DNA of 64,000 nucleotides from Glaciibacter superstes DSM 21135 (GCF_000421145.1 NZ_ATWH01000004.1:295626-359625); one strand, 5' to 3'. Numbered from the stretch's first letter, positions 33,977-42,613 are shown. Numbers and translations are program-made. The notes: generated from the sequence alone by a model not told the origin.

Positions 33977-35752
33977 CTATCGGCGAAGCGGCACCTCCAC
34001 GATGGCCGGTCCCTGCACGGGAGCGGTCAGTGCCTTCTCAAGCTCGCTGCGTTTTGCGGCGAGAGTGTATTCCCAGCCATACGCGGTGGCCAGGGCGGCC
34101 AGATCGACCTGCTGCGGGGTGTACAGCACGCGGTCCATCGCTGCTGCGGGTGCGGATGTCGCAACTTCGAGGCTGTCGAAGATGGTGCCCCCGCCGTCGT
34201 TTCCGACGATGACCTGCAGTCGCGGGCGCACCTCGCCGGGCGTCTGGAGCAACGACCCGACATCGTGCAGCAGGGTGAGGTCGCCGAGCAGCACACGGGT
34301 GACACCGGTCGATCGCGGTTCGGGGCCGCCCTGGCTCGCCAGCGCGATCCCCGCGGCCGTGGCGATGGTACCGTCGATGCCGGCCAGGCCGCGGTTGGAA
34401 TGCACACTGATCTTCTTTCCAGGCACCCGCCGGTCGGCCTCTCGAATCAGCCTCGATGCACCGAAGACGAGCCGGTCGTGCGGCCAGCTGGCCCGCCAGA
34501 CCGCGTCAACGAGCAGTTCTCTGGTCACCGGCGCACGCAGCGCTGCCAGCTCGGCCTTGGCGAACCCGCCGCGCACCCGGTAGTCAGCCGAAACGGAGGC
34601 CGCGACATCCGGGCCGGACTCTTCGGCATCCAGCGCGTCGCGCAGTTTCCTGCTGGCCATCACCCAGCGACCAGTCCAGGCCCGGGTCTCTCGGTCTGCC
34701 GCGAGGGCGACGGATGCCGCGTCGGGCGCAGCGTGCCTGGCGAACGTCTGCACGCGGTGGCCAGGGTTGTACAATTCGGCGCCCGTGGGGGCGATGACAA
34801 TGGTCTCGACACTGGTGTCGCCCTGGCCGTCTCGCTGGATCAGCGCGGACACCTCGCGACTGAGCGTCGGATGCCCGAAGACGATTACGCGTTCCACTTG
34901 GCCGCCCCAGTCGTCTTCGCGCAGCAGCTCGCGGTAGGCGACGACAAGATTCGGGCCGAAGTGCGACCCGCTCGACACCTCGGCGAGCAACGGCCAGCCG
35001 CCGGTTCGGGCGAATTCTTCTGCGGCAGGGCCAGCGCCGTGTCCGGCGATGACGATGGTGCGCAGGCCCGGCGTGACCAGGTACGGTTCGCGGGAATCGG
35101 GTGATTCCGGAATCGTGGCCTCCGAGACTTCCGCGCCAATAGCTTCGTCGGCGGGCGCCCCTGCGGCCTCCCACGCGCCGCTGGTCGCCGCAGACAACGG
35201 TTCACGGAACGCCAGGTTCAGGTGCACGGGGCCCGGGTTCTGCGTGACTGTGCCGGTCGCGGCATCCGTCGCCTGCTTTGCCAGCGCCCTGGCCTGCGCG
35301 TATTCGCCTGGGTCGCCCACCGGTGCCGACACGTCTGCAGCCAGTCGCGCCGCCGTGCCGAAGATGCCGGGCTGGTCGGTGGTCTGGTTCGAACGGATGC
35401 CACGCAGCTCGGCAGGCCGGTCGGCCGTGAGAAGAATCAGGGGAACGCCGGAGTGATGGGCCTCGAGTACGGCGGGGTGCAGGTTGGCGACGGCCGTGCC
35501 AGAGGTGGTGACGACGAGTGCGGGTGTGCCGGTCTCGACGGCGATGCCGAGCGCGAGGAAGGCCGCGCCGCGCTCATCGAGACGCACGTGCAGGTCGATC
35601 GCGCCGGCGCGCTCGAGTTCGGCGCAGGCCAGGGCGAGGGCCTGCGATCGCGAACCCGGGGCGAGCACCACGTGACGGATGCCGAGGCGCACGAACTCCT
35701 GGAGCAGTGCGACGGTGAAATCCGTGGCCGGGCTTTCGCCGGTCTCAGGCAT
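33977..35752 (-). CDS. menD: SEPHCHC synthase (MenD)
   Basis: Thiamine-diphosphate enzyme of 591 residues joining isochorismate and 2-oxoglutarate in menaquinone synthesis. The ATG at 35752 gives the natural N-terminus FTVALLQEFVRLGIRHV followed by VLAPGSRSQALALA. Other marks are RLDERGAAFLALGIA (cofactor-activating Glu region), TTSGTAVANLHPAV and the C-terminal NRGLAGIDGTIATAAGIA with the ThDP-binding GNDGGGTIF. The start overlaps the end of the upstream PLDc_N gene by 8 bp, implying coupling. Residues upstream of this ATG in the same frame are Pro/Arg-rich and read over the neighbouring gene. Confidence 0.95.
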   Translation of the reverse strand: MPETGESPATDFTVALLQEFVRLGIRHVVLAPGSRSQALALACAELERAGAIDLHVRLDERGAAFLALGIAVETGTPALVVTTSGTAVANLHPAVLEAHHSGVPLILLTADRPAELRGIRSNQTTDQPGIFGTAARLAADVSAPVGDPGEYAQARALAKQATDAATGTVTQNPGPVHLNLAFREPLSAATSGAWEAAGAPADEAIGAEVSEATIPESPDSREPYLVTPGLRTIVIAGHGAGPAAEEFARTGGWPLLAEVSSGSHFGPNLVVAYRELLREDDWGGQVERVIVFGHPTLSREVSALIQRDGQGDTSVETIVIAPTGAELYNPGHRVQTFARHAAPDAASVALAADRETRAWTGRWVMASRKLRDALDAEESGPDVAASVSADYRVRGGFAKAELAALRAPVTRELLVDAVWRASWPHDRLVFGASRLIREADRRVPGKKISVHSNRGLAGIDGTIATAAGIALASQGGPEPRSTGVTRVLLGDLTLLHDVGSLLQTPGEVRPRLQVIVGNDGGGTIFDSLEVATSAPAAAMDRVLYTPQQVDLAALATAYGWEYTLAAKRSELEKALTAPVQGPAIVEVPLRR

Positions 35753-36185
35753 CCCGTCGGCCAGGCGCGTCGCTCTCGCCGGGGTCGGACTTCTTCGGCG
35801 GGGTGCCGGCTGTGTCTGCGGAACCGGTGGCACCGGTCGAACCGGTCGAACCCTTGGTGTCAGGTTCGTCGAGGTCGGCGAGTTCCTGCTCAAGACGACG
35901 GATGCGTTCCTGCTGGTTCTGCTGTTTGCCGAGGCCCTTCAAGAACTCCGGGTCGTCATCCGGGGCCATCGTGCGAGGGGACCGCGTGCCAGCGGCCGGT
36001 CGGCGGCCGCGTCCGACGATCAGCCAGAGCAGCGGGCCGATCACCGGAACCAGAATGACCACGAAGATCCAGACCCACTTGGGGAGACCGCGAATGCGGT
36101 TTCGATCGAAGAAGGCGGCGTCGAGCGCCGAGTAGACCGTCAGCACGACGACCACTACAGCGAGGACCACCCAAACACGAGCCAT
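35745..36185 (-). CDS. PLDc_N domain membrane protein
   Basis: Protein of 146 residues with two membrane segments: residues 3-22 and about 38-57 (WVWIFVVILVPVIGPLLWLI-type). The second contains the PLDc_N pattern ending in a basic cluster GRGRRP. The C-terminal half is hydrophilic, with a coiled-coil-like ERIRRLEQELADL and a Ser/Thr/Gly tail. It directly precedes and overlaps menD; this is often seen in actinobacteria. Function unknown. Confidence 0.8.
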   Translation of the reverse strand: MARVWVVLAVVVVVLTVYSALDAAFFDRNRIRGLPKWVWIFVVILVPVIGPLLWLIVGRGRRPAAGTRSPRTMAPDDDPEFLKGLGKQQNQQERIRRLEQELADLDEPDTKGSTGSTGATGSADTAGTPPKKSDPGESDAPGRRDA

Positions 36186-36256
36186 GCTCTGATTGTAGGC
36201 CGACCAGCCGAGAGTGCGGTGAGTAGTTGTTCAGTCAGTTTGTCTAAGCTGAGTGC

Positions 36257-36589
36257 ATGAAGGCTGTTCCGGTTTTGGTGTACTACTCGGTGCTGCGGGT
36301 TGTGATGTTCGCGGTGCCGCTGGTGATCCTGCTGGCGCTGGGAGTCGAGTGGTGGCTGGCAGCGGTTCTCGCCGCGGTGATCGGTCTGAGCCTGTCGGTG
36401 ATCTTTTTGCGCAACTCGCGCAACGGTGTTGCCCGCGACCTGTATGAGACCAGGCACCGCGGCGCGGCAGAGCCCGCATCGGGTGCATCAGCGGCGACGG
36501 ATGCAACGCGTGCAATGCCTGCAATTCCTGTAACGGACGCCGAGACTGAAGACGCCGCGGTCGACCGTCGCGACTCCCCCCAGGGCTGA
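36257..36589 (+). CDS. DUF4229 family small membrane protein
   Basis: Protein of 110 residues with two hydrophobic segments (about 8-30 and 33-52) and a hydrophilic tail. The block LVYYSVLRVVMFAVPL and the membrane-end motif RNSRNGVARDLYE are typical of the actinobacterial DUF4229 family. In that phylum it is commonly found beside men genes, as here; a role is not established. It is divergent from the PLDc_N-menD pair with a 71-bp promoter gap. Confidence 0.8.
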   Translation: MKAVPVLVYYSVLRVVMFAVPLVILLALGVEWWLAAVLAAVIGLSLSVIFLRNSRNGVARDLYETRHRGAAEPASGASAATDATRAMPAIPVTDAETEDAAVDRRDSPQG

Positions 36590-36599
36590 AACCCGGCGA

Positions 36600-37307
36600 A
36601 TGGGTCGAGAAGAAATTCCGCTCGACGCTGAGCTGGTGCGTGGTCTGTTGTCGCGCCAGTTCCCCAAATGGGCGCAACTGCCGCTGGAGTTCGTCGCGCG
36701 CGGCACCGTCAATGCCATGTTCCGGCTCGGTGACAACATGCTCGTTCGGCTGCCGTTCATTGCTGGGGGCGGGGAGGGAATTGACCTCGAGGCCGCCTGG
36801 TTGCCGCGACTTGCCGGCCGGCTGAACGCTCCGATTCCCGAGTTGCTCGGCGTGGGTGAACCCGACGAGGCGTATCCAAGCTCCTGGCTCGTCGTGAGCT
36901 GGCTGCCGGGGGACCCCGCGGTTCCTGGATCGACCCAGAATCCGGATGCGCTCGCCCGTGACCTGGCCGGCTTCCTGTTGTCGCTGAGGGACGTCGATAC
37001 GACGGATGCCCAGCCCGGCTATCGCACGGGACCACTCGTCGAGCTCGACGCATCCGTTCGGGAATGCGCGGAGCAGGTGCACGATCTGGTGGACGTGGCA
37101 TAGTTGGTCTCGATCTGGGACGAAGCCCTGGCGGCGCGGGCGTGGGGCGGTCCGCCGATGTGGGCGCATTGCGACATGCTGCCGGGCAATGTGCTCGTGA
37201 GTGATGTCGGCACGAGCAGGCGAAATCGCTCCACATTCTTCGCGAGCTCGTGCGTGGGCGCTGATTCCGGGTCAGTGCGGCACTCCGGGTCAGGGCGGCA
37301 TTCCTAG
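36600..37307 (+). pseudogene. Aminoglycoside phosphotransferase/APH-like kinase, decayed
   Basis: The N-terminal lobe of an APH-fold small-molecule kinase is intact (ARGTVNAMFRLGDNMLVRLP, then SSWLVVSWLPGDPA), but a TAG at 37101-37103 breaks the frame. Directly after it, in the same frame, comes IWDEALAARAWGGPPMWAHC and DMLPGNVLVSD, the APH catalytic loop with Cys where Gly is usual. Homology ends near 37205; the Asp of the metal site and about 100 C-terminal residues are absent, replaced by low-complexity sequence running into 18-bp repeats. Both a nonsense mutation and loss of the 3' part are visible, so it is non-functional. Confidence 0.85.
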
Positions 37308-37335
37308 TCGGTGCGGCACTCGGGGTCAGGGAGCC
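37266..37335. repeat. 18-bp tandem repeat, about 3.9 copies
   Basis: Units TCCGGGTCAGTGCGGCAC (37266-37283), 37284-37301, 37302-37319 and a diverged partial copy to 37335. The array fills the end of the decayed kinase gene and reaches into the 3' end of lspA, whose stop codon (37326-37328) lies in the last copy. Confidence 0.85.
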
Positions 37336-37910
37336 TCCGTGGCCTTCCGTTCCGTGCGATCGCCAACCAGGCTCAGCACGAGAATCATGACGACGCCCGC
37401 AAAGATCGCGATGTCGGCGACATTGCCGATGAAGAAGTCCGCGTAGCCGATGAAATCGACGACGTGGCCGATGCCGAACCCGGGCTCCCGGAAGAGTCGA
37501 TCGCCGAGGTGGGTCACGGCGCCGCCGAGCAGGAGGCCGATGGCGATCATCCACGCGCGGGAAGTCACGCGCCAGGCGAACCAGACGAGCACACTGACGG
37601 CAACGGCGGCAAGGATGGTGAACACCCAGGTGAACTCGGTTCCGATCGAAAACGCGGCGCCCGGGTTGTAGACCAGCACAAAACGGATGAGGTCGCCGAT
37701 GACCGGGATCGTTTGGCCGTCGCCGAGTGCGGACTCCGCCCACCATTTGCTGCCCTGGTCGGCTAGAACGACGACGACGGCGATAGCGAGCGTGAACCAC
37801 GCCAGTCGCTGGCCGTTCCTGCGTGGCGCTGTCGTGGACAGTCGGCTGTTCTCACTGATGGTGTTGTCGTCGCTACCGTTACTGTCGGTGCCGCTATTCT
37901 CGGTGCTCAC
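37326..37910 (-). CDS. lspA: Lipoprotein signal peptidase
   Basis: Membrane aspartyl protease of 194 residues that cleaves prolipoprotein signal peptides such as those of the MalE-, SsuA- and ResA-like proteins here. Four membrane segments are visible. The start taken is GTG 37910 (STENSGTDSNG), giving a hydrophilic leader of about 27 residues. Motifs: LADQGSKWW, VYNPGAAFSIG, and the catalytic aspartates in HVVDFIGYADFF and NVADIAI. The usual Asn of the GGAxGNLxDR motif is absent: here it reads GGAVTHLGDR. The C-terminus ends inside an 18-bp repeat array, so its last residues (RKATEAP) may vary between strains. Confidence 0.9.
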   Translation of the reverse strand: MSTENSGTDSNGSDDNTISENSRLSTTAPRRNGQRLAWFTLAIAVVVVLADQGSKWWAESALGDGQTIPVIGDLIRFVLVYNPGAAFSIGTEFTWVFTILAAVAVSVLVWFAWRVTSRAWMIAIGLLLGGAVTHLGDRLFREPGFGIGHVVDFIGYADFFIGNVADIAIFAGVVMILVLSLVGDRTERKATEAP

Positions 37911-38017
37911 CCGGCAATTATCCCGGTACGCAAGCTGGGAAGCACCCACGTCGGTCGCTTCCGTGCAGAGCACGAGAGACTGGGGCGGTATCAACTCGTC
38001 CGCCCGAAGGAGTACAG

Positions 38018-38425
38018 ATGCCATCCGCCATCACGCTCATCCGTTCGTCAACGCTCTCCAACGTTGCTGAGTACGCCTATTCGGCGACCGCGCCCGCAGG
38101 TGCCCGGTTCGTCTTTCTCGCAGGAGCCTGTCCCCTGGACGGTGATGGATCCACCGTCGGCATCGGAGACTACTCGGCCCAAGCTGCGAAGTCTTTCGAG
38201 AATATGGAGACTGCACTCGCCGAAGCTGGAGCGTCGCTGACTGATCTGATCAGCACGCGTGTGCTCGTCGCAACGACTCGCCGGGAGGACCTCGTCGAGG
38301 CGTGGGAGGTCATTCGCGCTGCCTTTGGCGACCATGATGCTCCGAGCACGCTAACAGGTGTGACCGTGCTGGGGTACGACGACCAACTCGTGGAAATCGA
38401 GGCGGTTGCAGCACTGATGCATTGA
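38018..38425 (+). CDS. ridA: RidA family protein
   Basis: Small protein of 135 residues of the RidA/YjgF/UK114 family, which hydrolyses reactive enamine/imine intermediates from amino-acid metabolism. Visible: YSATAPAGARFVFLAGACP, the trimer-interface ENMETALAEAGASL, and a C-terminal VEIEAVA end. The catalytic Arg is in TRVLVAT near residue 75. A GAAGGAG ribosome-binding site precedes the ATG. It is divergent from lspA. The 211-bp gap after it (38426-38636) contains only a small hairpin and a duplicated TCCGGCGGCTCAG. Confidence 0.88.
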   Translation: MPSAITLIRSSTLSNVAEYAYSATAPAGARFVFLAGACPLDGDGSTVGIGDYSAQAAKSFENMETALAEAGASLTDLISTRVLVATTRREDLVEAWEVIRAAFGDHDAPSTLTGVTVLGYDDQLVEIEAVAALMH

Positions 38426-38636
38426 GAGACGCCGCTCACGAATAGCTGACGGCCTGTACACGCGTAACGCGGCCGACCTTGTTGGGATCGAACACAGATC
38501 GAGATCGTTCCCGTCAGAGCGACCGACGCACTGCCGTAACCCTCTTCTGCACCGAACGGCCCGAACCGGCTCTTCACTGCGCCGTTTAAGAGCCGAATCC
38601 GGCGGCTCAGCGACATGACGCCGACCCTCCGGCGGC

Positions 38637-39659
38637 TCAGAAGGCGAAGGCAACGCCGAGCAGCACTCCGTAAGCGAGCGCCGTGAAAATAGTGAGCTGG
38701 AGGGCGAGCACCAGCTCCCGCGACGTGCGCGCGGTCACCACGATTGCGCAGGCCGGCAACGCCAGCAGCAGCACGAACCAGCCGAGGAACGCGAGCGGAT
38801 AGAACAGCGTGAAGAACCACACCGCGGCAAACGGCACCAAGACAAGCACGCAGAAGACGACGCGGGATGCCGTGCTCCCGATCAGCACCGCCAGCGTCTT
38901 CTTGCCGGCGGCCTTGTCTGGCACGAGATCTCTCAGGTTGTTCACCATCAGCACCGCACAGGCGAGGAGCCCGACGCCGACAGCGCCGAACCAACTCTCG
39001 ATGTTCACCGTGTCAGCCTGCACATACGTCGTGCCGAGCGTGGCAACTAGCCCGAAGAACACAAACACGAACAGCTCGCCGAGCCCGAGGTAGCCATACG
39101 GTTTCTTGCCCCCGGTATAGAACCAGGCGGCAACGATCGCCACAGCCCCGACGATGAGCAACCACCACTGCTGCGTGAGGATGACCAGCACCAGGCCGAC
39201 AACCGCAGCCAGCCCAAAGAAGACCAGGGCCACCGTAAGAACCGTTCGAGACTGAGCCTTCCCCGAGGCGGTCAGCCGCGCGGGACCGACCCGGTGCGCA
39301 TCCGTCCCCCGCACACCGTCTGAGTAGTCATTGGCGAAGTTCACGCCGATCTGCAGCAGCAACGCGACCGCGAGCGCCAACAGCGCCCGCACGGGGTGAT
39401 AGACACCGGCACCCTCTGCGACGACGGCCGCACCGGTTCCGAGCGCAACCGGCGCGATCGCCAGTGGCAGGGTGCGAAGTCTTGCACCGGCGACCCAGTC
39501 GCGCGCCGTGGCCGGCTTCACCTTGCCCGGGCCGCGCCGAGTCGGCCCGTTCTTCTTCGCCGGATGCCCGGACACCCCGTTCGCACGGGCTTTGCCGAGC
39601 TGCTCGGCGGGGTTCAATCGTTGCTGTTTCGGCCGTGTCGGCCGTGATCCTTGGGGCAC
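38637..39659 (-). CDS. menA: 1,4-dihydroxy-2-naphthoate polyprenyltransferase
   Basis: Membrane prenyltransferase of 340 residues attaching the polyprenyl chain to DHNA. A basic N-terminal tail of about 50 residues precedes the core. First Asp-rich motif NFANDYSDGVRGTD near residue 110; second, MVNNLRDLVPDKAAGK, near 240. About eight membrane segments. The start is GTG 39659; a shorter start inside the basic tail is possible. It works with the polyprenyl synthase at 15258 and MenG at 16496. It lies downstream of menB and menE on the same strand. Confidence 0.93.
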   Translation of the reverse strand: MPQGSRPTRPKQQRLNPAEQLGKARANGVSGHPAKKNGPTRRGPGKVKPATARDWVAGARLRTLPLAIAPVALGTGAAVVAEGAGVYHPVRALLALAVALLLQIGVNFANDYSDGVRGTDAHRVGPARLTASGKAQSRTVLTVALVFFGLAAVVGLVLVILTQQWWLLIVGAVAIVAAWFYTGGKKPYGYLGLGELFVFVFFGLVATLGTTYVQADTVNIESWFGAVGVGLLACAVLMVNNLRDLVPDKAAGKKTLAVLIGSTASRVVFCVLVLVPFAAVWFFTLFYPLAFLGWFVLLLALPACAIVVTARTSRELVLALQLTIFTALAYGVLLGVAFAF

Positions 39660-39746
39660 GCCTACATGTTACCCATCGACCACCACGCGTTCACACGCGG
39701 TGAGCCGTGGCAAATCGACCTTCGTTCGCGATTGAAGGTCGATCTC

Positions 39747-41027
39747 TCACGGTTTGGCGGGGTTGCCCCGCGAGACCAGAGACCGCAGCGCCTGCCGGTC
39801 CGGCTTGCCAGACGCCAGCATCGGAATCGAAGCCACCGTCACGACGCGCGCCGGCCTGGCCGCCTTGCCGAGAACGGATGCGACGGCGCCGGCGAGTTCC
39901 GCCGGCACTGCCACGCGATCTGACGCCGACCGGCCGTCGATACCGCTGGCATCGTGGTCGGCAACAACAACAACGGGCACCTGGCCCCATTCGGCGTCGG
40001 CCGCAGGCACGACGACCGCATCGACGAATCCGGCGACCGTTCGCACGACCCGCTCCACCGCGTCGAGCGACACCTTCACACCACCAGAGATGATGACGTT
40101 GTCGGCGCGGCCGAGCACCCGCACGGCGCCTGATTCCGCATCCACCTCGCCAAGGTCCCCGGTGCGATACCAGCGAACCCCATGATCATCGATGAACCGG
40201 TCGGCGGTGCGCACGGGGTCATTGAGATATCCCTCGGCCAGCACCGAACCCGAGATCTCGAGTTCCCCGCTCGATTCACCCATGCTGGCCACACGCACCG
40301 CGGTGTTGCCGATCGGCAGTCCGTCATAGACGCATCCTCCCGAGGTCTCCGAGGATCCGTAGGTGCGAACCACCCTCACCCCGAGCTCGCGGGCGCGCAG
40401 GATCAGCTCGGGCGGCATCGCCTGACCTCCCACCAGAATCGCCGTGAACCGGCGCAAAACGTCGAGCACCCGCGGATCGTCGGCAGCGTCAACAAGCCGC
40501 GCAAGCTGCACCGGAACCAGCGACGTGTACCGCAGCGGCTCGGTGAGCTGCTCAGCACATTCGGCGAAGACCAGCGGATCGAAGCGACCGGGCGGCAGAA
40601 TCACCGGCGACGTGTCTGCCGCTATGGAACGCACCAGAACCTGTACTCCAGCGACGTAGTGCGTAGGCAGCGCGAGCAGCCACTGGCCGGGCCCGCCCAG
40701 GGCAACAGTGGTCGCGGCAGCACCCGAGAGAAGGGCATCGGTGGAGAGCATCACGCGCTTGGGCGCATCCGTCGACCCCGACGTCTCGATCACCACCGCC
40801 ACCGGCAGCGGTACGCCGCCGAGCACGCGCGTGCGCGCATCCGTTGTGTTCGGCGCATCCGGTGCGTCTGTCGCGGCGAACGGATCTGTCGCGGCGAACG
40901 GATCAGTCGCGGCCAGCACCTCGGGCAACGGAAGGATGGCCGGCCCGTCGCCGACAAGCGCGCTCCTGAGCGCGGCGAGCACCTCGGCCGGGTTGTCGGC
41001 GCTGATCGTCCGCAGCTGTCTACTCAC
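39747..41027 (-). CDS. menE: o-Succinylbenzoate-CoA ligase
   Basis: AMP-forming acyl-CoA synthetase of 426 residues activating o-succinylbenzoate. The GTG at 41027 is preferred because the upstream in-frame stretch is composed of intergenic repeat. Motifs: ETSGSTDAPKRVMLS (P-loop), RTYGSSETSGGCVYDG, YRTGDLGEVD and a C-terminal SGKPDRQAL with the catalytic Lys. The N-terminal region is short compared with other ligases, as is common in actinobacterial MenE, and contains ATDPFAATDPFAATDAP from an 18-bp tandem repeat. It lies between menB and menA. Confidence 0.92.
   Translation of the reverse strand: MSRQLRTISADNPAEVLAALRSALVGDGPAILPLPEVLAATDPFAATDPFAATDAPDAPNTTDARTRVLGGVPLPVAVVIETSGSTDAPKRVMLSTDALLSGAAATTVALGGPGQWLLALPTHYVAGVQVLVRSIAADTSPVILPPGRFDPLVFAECAEQLTEPLRYTSLVPVQLARLVDAADDPRVLDVLRRFTAILVGGQAMPPELILRARELGVRVVRTYGSSETSGGCVYDGLPIGNTAVRVASMGESSGELEISGSVLAEGYLNDPVRTADRFIDDHGVRWYRTGDLGEVDAESGAVRVLGRADNVIISGGVKVSLDAVERVVRTVAGFVDAVVVPAADAEWGQVPVVVVADHDASGIDGRSASDRVAVPAELAGAVASVLGKAARPARVVTVASIPMLASGKPDRQALRSLVSRGNPAKP
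40867..40918 (-). repeat. 18-bp in-frame tandem repeat in menE
   Basis: TCTGTCGCGGCGAACGGA occurs at 40867-40884 and 40885-40902, with a diverged partial third copy after. It encodes the repeated ATDPFA in the MenE N-terminal region, apparently without breaking the gene. Confidence 0.8.
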
Positions 41028-41039
41028 CGCTGCCGCCCT

Positions 41040-41261
41040 CGCCCACAATCGCCATATGCGCCCACAATCGCCGCAGCACCGGCGATGTCCGGCGCAAATG
41101 GCGATCCTCGATGCACGGCGACAGCGCACACGGCGACACCACGCCGATCCCCGCCGGGCCCAGGTTCACCGCTGCGCCCGCTTCCACCCGACGCCCACAA
41201 TCGCCGTAGGCGCCCACAATCGCCGCTACAACGGCGACGCTCGGCGCAAGGGGCGATTCGC
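41040..41261. repeat. Duplicated 70-bp intergenic element between menB and menE
   Basis: Two copies, 41040-41109 and 41192-41261, agree at about 58 of 70 positions. Each begins with two CGCCCACAATCGCC words 19 bp apart and ends GGCGCAA-NN-GGCGAT, so the block is built of GGCGAT/ATCGCC words in both orientations. It fills most of the 313-bp gap 41028-41340, where no gene is seen. It may be a dispersed repeat family or a structured RNA element. Confidence 0.75.
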
Positions 41262-41340
41262 GGCGCAGGTCGGTACCGCAACGCACCTCAGTACCTGCCC
41301 ACACGCCCGGCATGACACCGCATCTCAGTACAGCCGCATC

Positions 41341-42297
41341 TCAGTATTGCCAGGGGTACGGACCCCAGTCCGGCTCGCGCTTCTCGAGGAACGCATCACG
41401 GCCCTCTACCGCTTCATCGGTGCCGTACGCGAGACGCGTCGCCTCCCCCGCAAAAACTTGCTGCCCGACCAGACCGTCGTCGACCGCGTTGAAGGCGAAC
41501 TTCAGCATCCGGATGGCGGTGGGCGACTTGGTGAGCACCTCGCGAGCCCAATCCAGCGCCGTCGTCTCCAGCTCGGCATGCGGCACCACGGCGTTCACTG
41601 CACCCATTTCATAGGCGCGCTGGGCGGAGTATTCGCGGGCGAGGAAGAACACCTCCCTGGCGTTCTTCTGCCCGATCTGCCTGGCGAAGTACGCGCTCCC
41701 GTAACCGGCGTCGAACGACCCGACGTCGGCATCCGTCTGCTTGAATTTGCCGTGCTCTGCGCTGGCGATGCTCAGGTCGCACACCACATGCAGCGAGTGC
41801 CCGCCGCCGGCCGCCCAGCCGGGAATCACGGCAATCACGACCTTGGGCATGAACCTGATCAGCCGCTGCACTTCGAGAATGTGCAGGCGCCCGCCCCGTG
41901 CCGGGTCAATACCTGCCGCCGTCTCGCCTTCTGCGTACTTATAGCCGTCACGGCCACGGATGCGCTGGTCGCCCCCGGAGCAGAAGGCCCAGCCGCCGTC
42001 TTTGGGGCTGGGTCCGTTCCCGGTCAACAGCACCACGCCGATGTGCAAGTTCAGGCGGGCGTCTTCGAGCACCGCATACAGTTCGTCGACAGTGTGCGGC
42101 CTGAATGCGTTCCGCACCTCTGGTCGATTGAAGGCCACCCGCGCGATGCGGCCGCTGACGTCGTGGTGATAGGTCACGTCGGTGAGGGCCGTGAAGCCGT
42201 CGACAGAACGCCACTGGCTCGCGTCGAAGATTTCAGACACGAAGATTTCAGACACGAAGTTCTCAGAAACGGGGGCATCCGGCGCCTGGTCAGTCAT
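41341..42297 (-). CDS. menB: 1,4-dihydroxy-2-naphthoyl-CoA synthase
   Basis: Crotonase-family ring-closing enzyme of menaquinone synthesis, 318 residues. Marks: VAFNRPEVRNAFRP near residue 55, FCSGGDQRIRGRDGY (MenB-specific active-site loop), IPGWAAGGGHSLHVVCDLSI oxyanion region, DADVGSFDAGYG with the catalytic Asp, and a C-terminal PDWGPYPWQY. The first 25 residues contain NFVSEIFVSEIFDAS, encoded by a 15-bp tandem duplication (42226-42255 plus a diverged third copy), and are probably dispensable. Confidence 0.95.
   Translation of the reverse strand: MTDQAPDAPVSENFVSEIFVSEIFDASQWRSVDGFTALTDVTYHHDVSGRIARVAFNRPEVRNAFRPHTVDELYAVLEDARLNLHIGVVLLTGNGPSPKDGGWAFCSGGDQRIRGRDGYKYAEGETAAGIDPARGGRLHILEVQRLIRFMPKVVIAVIPGWAAGGGHSLHVVCDLSIASAEHGKFKQTDADVGSFDAGYGSAYFARQIGQKNAREVFFLAREYSAQRAYEMGAVNAVVPHAELETTALDWAREVLTKSPTAIRMLKFAFNAVDDGLVGQQVFAGEATRLAYGTDEAVEGRDAFLEKREPDWGPYPWQY
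42226..42270 (-). repeat. 15-bp in-frame tandem repeat at the menB 5' end
   Basis: GAAGATTTCAGACAC is repeated at 42226-42240 and 42241-42255, with a diverged third copy at 42256-42270. It encodes VSEIF-type repeats at the MenB N-terminus. Confidence 0.85.
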
Positions 42298-42393
42298 GCA
42301 CCCAGCCTACGACTGCACGACCGGAACCCGCCGCGACTATGCTCTGCCAACCACCCGGCCTGCCAACGGCCCGGCCCGCCCGCCAACGACGAA

Positions 42394-42420
42394 GCCCCGC
42401 CGCGCGGAGGCGGACGGGGC
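42394..42420 (-). terminator. GC-rich stem-loop after the CsbD-like gene
   Basis: GCCCCG and CGGGGC close an imperfect hairpin at 42394-42420, about 20 bases past the CsbD-like stop on the minus strand, with the internal CCGCC/GGCGG also able to pair. A typical high-GC terminator separating this gene from menB. Confidence 0.6.
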
Positions 42421-42439
42421 CAGATCGTGCGAAGCGGGC

Positions 42440-42613
42440 TCAGCCCTTGAAGACGTCCTTGATGTTCTCCCCGGCCTGCTTCAGGCTGGCATTGGCCTGT
42501 TCGCCCTTGCCCTCGGCCTGGAGATCCTTGTCATCGGTTGCGTCTCCGACGGCCTCCTTGCCCTTCCCCATTGCCTTTTCAGCTGCATTCCTGATCTTGT
42601 CGTCGCCACCCAT
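42440..42613 (-). CDS. CsbD-like general stress protein
   Basis: Small hydrophilic protein of 57 residues, rich in Lys, Ala, Gly and Glu. It starts MGGDDKIRNAAEKAMGKGKE, continues with AVGDATDDKDLQAEGKGEQA and ends IKDVFKG, the standard CsbD family pattern. A strong AAAGGCAGG ribosome-binding site lies 8 bases before the ATG. In other bacteria csbD genes belong to general stress regulons (sigma B in Bacillus). It is divergent from a group 2 sigma factor gene with a 216-bp gap (42614-42829) that holds no other gene, so joint stress control is plausible but inferred. Confidence 0.9.
   Translation of the reverse strand: MGGDDKIRNAAEKAMGKGKEAVGDATDDKDLQAEGKGEQANASLKQAGENIKDVFKG

Noticed and set aside
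37266..37335. CRISPR-like array
   Set aside because: The units are contiguous 18-bp tandem copies with no spacers and no cas genes nearby.
41028..41129. N-terminal extension of MenE into the intergenic repeats
   Set aside because: The extension is Arg/Cys-rich and encoded entirely by the repeated intergenic element; the GTG at 41027 gives a normal MenE start.
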